64,000 bases of DNA. It comes from JAOPZW01 sp963835295. Its GTDB lineage: Bacteria; Actinomycetota; Thermoleophilia; Solirubrobacterales; Solirubrobacteraceae. The DNA is taken from contig CAWIEX010000012.1 of NCBI GenBank assembly GCA_963835295.1, forward strand, positions 62,001-126,000. Direction: 5' to 3'. Both the position numbers and the translations under genes were made by a program. The notes beneath the pieces are model-generated. The model was not told the origin of the DNA. It did no database searches and was given only the letters and a program-made list of their open reading frames with translations. Shown piece after piece: positions 60,067-64,000 of this stretch (its first letter is position 1; each line of letters starts with the position of its first letter).

Positions 60067-61444
60067 TTACGAGGGCGGCTCCCACGGCGGCGGCCTGAGC
60101 CGCGTACGGCTCCTGGCGCCCCTGCGCCATCGCGATTTCCGCCTGCTGTGGAGCGGCATGTGCGTGTCGCTGCTGGGCGACGGCATCTTCGTCGTGGCCA
60201 TGGCGTGGCAGGTCTACGCCCTGTCCAACGCGCCGACCGCCCTCGCGCTCGTGGGGATCACGATGACGGTCCCCACCATCGCCCTGCTGCTGCTGGGCGG
60301 CGTGCTCAGCGATCGCTTCGACCGCCGGCGGATCATGGTCGCCGCCGACATCGTCCGTGGGCTGGCCGTCGGGCTCCTGGCCGTGCTCTCTCTCACCGGC
60401 GCGCTCGAGCTGTGGCACATCGCGGTGATCGCGGCCTTCTACGGCGGCGGGACGGCGTTCTTCAGCCCGTCCTTCGACGCGCTCGTGCCCGAGGTGCTGC
60501 CCGCGGGCGACCTCGCTCAGGCCAACGCGCTGGACCAGTTCGTGCGGCCGATCGCGCTGCGCCTGGCCGGGCCGGCGCTGGGCGGCGTGCTCATCGAGGT
60601 GCTCGGCGCGGGGACCGCCTTCGCGGTCGACGCGGCGTCCTTCGTCGTCTCGGCGCTCGCGCTGCTGGCGATGGCGCCCGGCGTGCGCGCGCCGGCCGCT
60701 GCGGCGGCGGGCACGGTCGCGGGCGACATCGCGGCGGGCCTGCGCTACATCCGCAGCCACGTGTGGCTGTGGGCGACGTTCGCCAGCGCCGCGATCGCCT
60801 ACCTGCTCTTCATGGGACCGGCCGAGGTGCTGCTGCCCTACGTCGTCAAGAACGACCTCCACGGATCGGCCGCCGACCTCGGCATCGTCTTCGCCGCGGG
60901 CGGGGTCGGCTCGGTGGGCTGCGCGGTGCTCCTCGGCCAGCGGGGCCTGCCGCGGCGCGACATCACCTTCATGTACGTCACGTGGACGCTGGCCACGCTG
61001 GCCGTCGCGGGCTACGGCCTGTCGACCGCCGTGTGGCAGCTCATGATCGCCAGCCTGGCCTTCAACGCGCTGGAGACGGCCGGCACCATCGTGTGGGCGA
61101 CGGCCAAGCAGCGCCACGTCCCGACCGCCCTGCTGGGCCGCGTCTCGAGCCTGGACTGGCTCATCTCCATCGGCCTGCTGCCTCTGTCCTTCGCGCTCAC
61201 CGGGCCGGTGAGCGGCGCCATCGGGGCGCGGACGACGCTCATCGCGGCCGGCGTGCTGGGCGCAGTGGTCACCTTCGCGGCGCTGCTGCTGCCGGGCATG
61301 CGCGACGTCGAGGGTCGCTCAGAAGAGCGCGCGCCCGACGAGCACGAGTACGACGATCGCCGCCACGACGGCCACCACGAGCACGAGGGCCCGGAAGGCC
61401 TCCTCCTCGGATCGCAGCGGGTTCAGCACGCTCAGAGCACGTAG
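60056..61444 (+). CDS. MFS transporter (EntS-like group)
   Basis: Major facilitator with about 12 hydrophobic segments; the 462-residue product has LLGGVLSDRFDRRRIMVAAD after helix 2 and FFSPSFDALVPEVLPAGDLAQANAL in the middle, typical of the group that includes enterobactin exporters. Substrate unknown. The last 40 residues (from about 61319) are His/Glu/Asp-rich and lie opposite the oxidase-operon genes, so the true end may be earlier or the overlap is real. The ATG 60056 start overlaps the GGDEF-EAL stop. Confidence 0.85.
   Translation: MHLSYEGGSHGGGLSRVRLLAPLRHRDFRLLWSGMCVSLLGDGIFVVAMAWQVYALSNAPTALALVGITMTVPTIALLLLGGVLSDRFDRRRIMVAADIVRGLAVGLLAVLSLTGALELWHIAVIAAFYGGGTAFFSPSFDALVPEVLPAGDLAQANALDQFVRPIALRLAGPALGGVLIEVLGAGTAFAVDAASFVVSALALLAMAPGVRAPAAAAAGTVAGDIAAGLRYIRSHVWLWATFASAAIAYLLFMGPAEVLLPYVVKNDLHGSAADLGIVFAAGGVGSVGCAVLLGQRGLPRRDITFMYVTWTLATLAVAGYGLSTAVWQLMIASLAFNALETAGTIVWATAKQRHVPTALLGRVSSLDWLISIGLLPLSFALTGPVSGAIGARTTLIAAGVLGAVVTFAALLLPGMRDVEGRSEERAPDEHEYDDRRHDGHHEHEGPEGLLLGSQRVQHAQST
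61319..61429 (-). CDS. 36-residue membrane protein of the oxidase operon
   Basis: GTG 61429 to TGA 61319-61321. The product is NPLRSEEEAFRALVLVVAV plus AAIVVLVLVGRALF after the start: a short charged front and one membrane segment. It follows ctaE by 2 nt, all leftward, and its position after COX III resembles the small subunits often found with oxidases. It lies opposite the tail of the MFS gene. The size, position and hydrophobic design argue for a real subunit or assembly peptide; no family is recognised. Confidence 0.6.
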   Translation of the reverse strand: MLNPLRSEEEAFRALVLVVAVVAAIVVLVLVGRALF

Positions 61445-62049
61445 ACCGACGAGTACACGACGACCCACATGACGTCGACGAAGTGCCAGTAGATGCCCGG
61501 CACCTCGACGCCGCGGTGCTCCTCGGGCGAGTAGTGCCCGCGGAAGGAGCGCACCACCACCATGGCCAGCAGCGTCAGGCCGACGAAGACGTGCGCGCCG
61601 TGCAGGCCCGTGAGGCCGTAGAAGACCGAGCCCTGGGCGAAGTCGTGCGGGGCGAAGCCGATGTGGGCGTACTCGTTGATCTGCACGAAGAGGAACGTGC
61701 ACCCGAGCAGGAAGGTCGAGAGGATGCCCGCCTTCAGGCCGAGGCGATTGCCGTTCTTGATCGACGTCTCCGCCCAGTGCATCGTGACCGAGGACGAGAG
61801 CAGGATCGCGGTGTTCACGCCGGCCACCGCGACGGGGAGCTTGTGGCCCTGGAACGGGAACCAGTCGTCGCCCGCCACCACCCGGATGAAGAAATAGGCG
61901 GTGAAGAACGCCCCGAAGACCATGACCTCGGAGACGATGAAGAGCAGCATCCCGAGCAGCTGGGTCTCGACGCGCGAGGACCGGTTCGCCGGCGGCGGGC
62001 CGTGGTGCTCGTGGTCGTGCTCGGCGTGGGCGATCGAGGCGGCTTCCAT
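61432..62049 (-). CDS. ctaE: Cytochrome c oxidase subunit III
   Basis: Membrane subunit of an aa3/caa3-type oxidase. The 205-residue protein has a His-rich front (HAEHDHEHHGPP), five hydrophobic segments, and COX III landmarks: FIVSEVMVFGAFFTAYFF, LGCTFLFVQINEYAH, GLTGLHGAHVFVGL and YWHFVDVMWVVVYSSVYVL. The five-segment form is usual in bacteria of this group. ATG 62049 lies 3 nt after the universal-stress gene stop, in the ctaD-Usp-ctaE order. Confidence 0.95.
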   Translation of the reverse strand: MEAASIAHAEHDHEHHGPPPANRSSRVETQLLGMLLFIVSEVMVFGAFFTAYFFIRVVAGDDWFPFQGHKLPVAVAGVNTAILLSSSVTMHWAETSIKNGNRLGLKAGILSTFLLGCTFLFVQINEYAHIGFAPHDFAQGSVFYGLTGLHGAHVFVGLTLLAMVVVRSFRGHYSPEEHRGVEVPGIYWHFVDVMWVVVYSSVYVL

Positions 62050-62052
62050 GAC

Positions 62053-62883
62053 TTACGCGGCGGCCTCCGCCTCGGTGGACTCGACGTGCTCGACGGGCTT
62101 GTTGGACGCGCGGCGCACGCGCTCGACGAGGTCCGCGCGCATCCAGCCCGAGCGGGTCGCCGGCAGGGTGGAGATGACGATGTCGTCCACCCGGAAGAAC
62201 TGCAGCGCGTTCATGACCGCGTTGTAGGGGTCGGGGTCGGCGATCATGCCCGCGCAGATGAGGTCGGCGGCGCGCGCGCGGTCGATCATCTGCGTCAGGC
62301 GGGCGCGGGCCTGGCGCGCGGCGACGCCATGGCCGCCCTCCTGGGGCACGACGAAGATGAAGACGTGGCGCTCCAGCTCCTCGGTACGCGCCTTGAGCGC
62401 CTCGAGCAGGGCGGGGGAGGAGGCGGTGCGGTTGGCGACCGCCAGGGTGACGCCGAAGGGCAGCCCCTCCTGGTCGAGGTCGACGACCACGTGCTCGACG
62501 GGCACCCGGGTCGCCTCGGCGATGCGCTCGATGAGGTCGCGCCGCAGCCAGCCCGACGACGCCGCGGGGTAGGTCGAGATGACGATCTCGTCGGGGCGGT
62601 ACTCGGCGAGCGCGTCCATCGTGGCGGTGTAGGGGTCGGGGTCGCCGACCTCGCCGATGGCCTCGATGCCCTCCTCGCGAAAGATCTTGCGCGCGAGGTC
62701 GATCCGCACCTGCGCGGCGTCGAACACGGCCTCGTCGTAGATGATGTTGCCCTGGCGCGGGTTGGTGCGCGGGACGCAGACGACCAAGCGGATGCCGTCG
62801 TCCTCCGCGGCCTTCTCCTTGATGCGGGCCAGCAGCGGAGCCCCGCCGAGGGTCTCGTTGGCCACCACGAGGACGGTCTTCAC
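62053..62883 (-). CDS. Tandem universal-stress-like protein in the oxidase operon
   Basis: 276-residue cytoplasmic protein made of two related alpha/beta halves: 1-137 and 138-270. Each has the pattern xDPDPYxAxMxAL, DxIVISTxPAxxSGWxRxDLxER and PVEHV, so an internal duplication is clear. The halves resemble UspA-like nucleotide-binding folds but lack a clear G-x2-G-x9-G(S/T) ATP loop; the closest is STYPAASSGWLRRDL. AGGAGG lies 8 nt before the GTG start. It sits between ctaD and ctaE, so a link to oxidase assembly or energy state is possible; inference. Confidence 0.75.
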   Translation of the reverse strand: MKTVLVVANETLGGAPLLARIKEKAAEDDGIRLVVCVPRTNPRQGNIIYDEAVFDAAQVRIDLARKIFREEGIEAIGEVGDPDPYTATMDALAEYRPDEIVISTYPAASSGWLRRDLIERIAEATRVPVEHVVVDLDQEGLPFGVTLAVANRTASSPALLEALKARTEELERHVFIFVVPQEGGHGVAARQARARLTQMIDRARAADLICAGMIADPDPYNAVMNALQFFRVDDIVISTLPATRSGWMRADLVERVRRASNKPVEHVESTEAEAAA

Positions 62884-62895
62884 GACGCTCGCCTC

Positions 62896-64000
62896 CTACT
62901 CCGCCGTGGTCGTCGCGTGTGTGCCCGCCGGAGCAGGTACCTCCGCGCCCTTGAATACCCCGTGCACGGCGCCCGGGACGCCGTACTCGTAGGGGCCGCC
63001 GACGACGGTGGGGATGGCGTCGAAGTTGAAGATCGGGGGCGGGGAGGAGACCTGCCACTCGAGCGTGAGCGCGCGCCAGGGGTTGGCCACCGCGCGCGGC
63101 CCGCCGCGCCACGAGGCGACCATGTTGTAGGCGAAGATCAGCGTGCTCAGGCCGAGGATGAAGGCGGCGATCGAGATGATGAGGTTCCACGTCGCGAACT
63201 TGTCGGCGTAGTCGTAGACGCGGCGCGGCATCCCCTGCACGCCGATGATGTGCATCGGCGCGAAGGTCAGGTTGAAGAAGATGAAGGTCATCCAGAAGTG
63301 CAGGCGGCCCAGGCGCTCGTCGTACATCCGGCCCGTCATCTTCGGGAACCAGTAGTAGACGCCGGCGAAGATCGTGAACAGCGATCCGCCGAACAGCACG
63401 TAGTGGATGTGGGCGACGATGAAGTAGGTGTCGCTGACGTGGATGGTCAGCGGGATCATCGCCAGCATCACGCCGGAGATGCCGCCGCAGGTGAACATGG
63501 TCAGGAAGCCGAGGGCGAAGAGCATCGGCGTGTCGAGGTGCAGCACCCCTCGCCACAGCGTCGCCAGCCACGAGAAGATCTTGATCCCGGTGGGGATGGC
63601 GATGATCGCCGTGGTGACCATCATCGGCACGCGGATCCACGGCTGCATGCCCGACACGAACATGTGGTGCGCCCACACGGTGAAGCCGAGGACGACGATG
63701 GCCAGCAGCGAGAAGGCCATCATCCGGTAGCCGAAGATCGGCTTGCGCGCCTTGACCGCGAGGATCTCGCTGATGATCCCGAAGCCCGGCAGCATCATGA
63801 TGTAGACGGCCGGGTGCGAGTAGAACCAGAAGACGTGCTGGTACATGAGCACGTCGCCGCCCTGCGTCGGGTCGAAGAAGTTGAAGCCCAGGCCGCGGTC
63901 GAGCAGGACGAAGAACTGCGAGGCGGCGATGAACGGCGTGGCGATGACGACCAGCAGCGAGGTCGAGAAGTTCGCCCACACCAGCAGCGGCATGCGGAAG
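62896..64000 (-). CDS. ctaD: Cytochrome c oxidase subunit I, A2-type (5' end outside window)
   Basis: Catalytic subunit with heme a, heme a3 and CuB. The visible 368 codons include FWFYSHPAVYIMMLPGFG, WAHHMFVSGM (CuB His pair), TGIKIFSWLATLW (K-channel Lys) and VAHIHYVLFGG (heme a3 and heme a His). The D-channel Glu of HPEVY is replaced by Ala, and YS precedes the His, the signature of A2-type caa3 oxidases. The N-terminal part lies past the right edge. TAG at 62896-62898 is followed after 12 nt by the Usp gene start. Confidence 0.93.
   Translation of the reverse strand, partial: FRMPLLVWANFSTSLLVVIATPFIAASQFFVLLDRGLGFNFFDPTQGGDVLMYQHVFWFYSHPAVYIMMLPGFGIISEILAVKARKPIFGYRMMAFSLLAIVVLGFTVWAHHMFVSGMQPWIRVPMMVTTAIIAIPTGIKIFSWLATLWRGVLHLDTPMLFALGFLTMFTCGGISGVMLAMIPLTIHVSDTYFIVAHIHYVLFGGSLFTIFAGVYYWFPKMTGRMYDERLGRLHFWMTFIFFNLTFAPMHIIGVQGMPRRVYDYADKFATWNLIISIAAFILGLSTLIFAYNMVASWRGGPRAVANPWRALTLEWQVSSPPPIFNFDAIPTVVGGPYEYGVPGAVHGVFKGAEVPAPAGTHATTTAE

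Overview
The window is high-GC bacterial DNA with dense genes, many 4-nt start/stop overlaps and frequent GTG starts. An F420-type luciferase-like oxidoreductase, GuaB3, an acidic tail on ribosomal protein S9 and a GH65/beta-PGM pair point to Actinomycetota, most likely class Thermoleophilia (Solirubrobacterales-like). The class call is an inference from gene content only. No rRNA, tRNA or CRISPR was seen.

Layout. 1-7.5 kb: partial HyuA, a small Cys/His protein and nadB leftwards; a deacetylase rightwards; then a leftward run of a glycosyltransferase and two zinc-ribbon proteins. 7.5-12 kb: an orphan Flp-like pilin, the operon murI-rph-rdgB-CDF transporter, two structured non-coding elements, a 46-aa membrane protein and an HU gene. 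12-18.6 kb: pyrF, a LysM protein, a D,D-carboxypeptidase, a PfkB kinase, beta-phosphoglucomutase and a GH65 phosphorylase, mostly with overlapping ends. 18.7-27.7 kb: guaB3-guaA, a cupin, small and redox genes, an M48 protease, an MFS transporter and a secreted M23 peptidase. 28-30.6 kb: rplM-rpsI-glmM. 30.7-38.2 kb: a leftward sugar-uptake block (ROK regulator, CUT1 ABC transporter, GH3 glucosidase), divergent from glmS. 40-49.4 kb: housekeeping genes (acpS, nnrD, alr, cca, PP2C) interrupted by a 1.5-kb IS110/IS1111-type element. 49.5-60 kb: HIT, secreted proteins, pdxH, a glycosyltransferase, a cytochrome c-cupredoxin lipoprotein, and an oxoamine synthase next to a large GGDEF-EAL protein. 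60-64 kb: an MFS transporter convergent with a cytochrome oxidase operon (ctaD, a tandem universal-stress protein, ctaE, a 36-aa membrane protein).

How the genes work together. Three metabolic themes are clear: amino-sugar and cell-wall supply (glmS, glmM, murI, alr, D,D-carboxypeptidase, LysM, M23); disaccharide use (GH65 with beta-PGM; ROK/ABC/GH3); and purine handling (guaB3, guaA, rdgB). About fifteen genes have a TAnnnT hexamer 6-9 nt before the start codon and little or no Shine-Dalgarno, so leaderless transcription looks common.

Most notable points: an IS110-type element with recognisable ends, a 26-bp near-perfect inverted repeat in its 3' non-coding part and a stem that would hide the transposase ribosome site; five genes each broken by one single-base indel in or near a G/C run; a pyrF with no ATG/GTG/TTG start in the right place; a 170-residue acidic extension on S9; and an oxoamine synthase/c-di-GMP enzyme pair that could be a signalling module.
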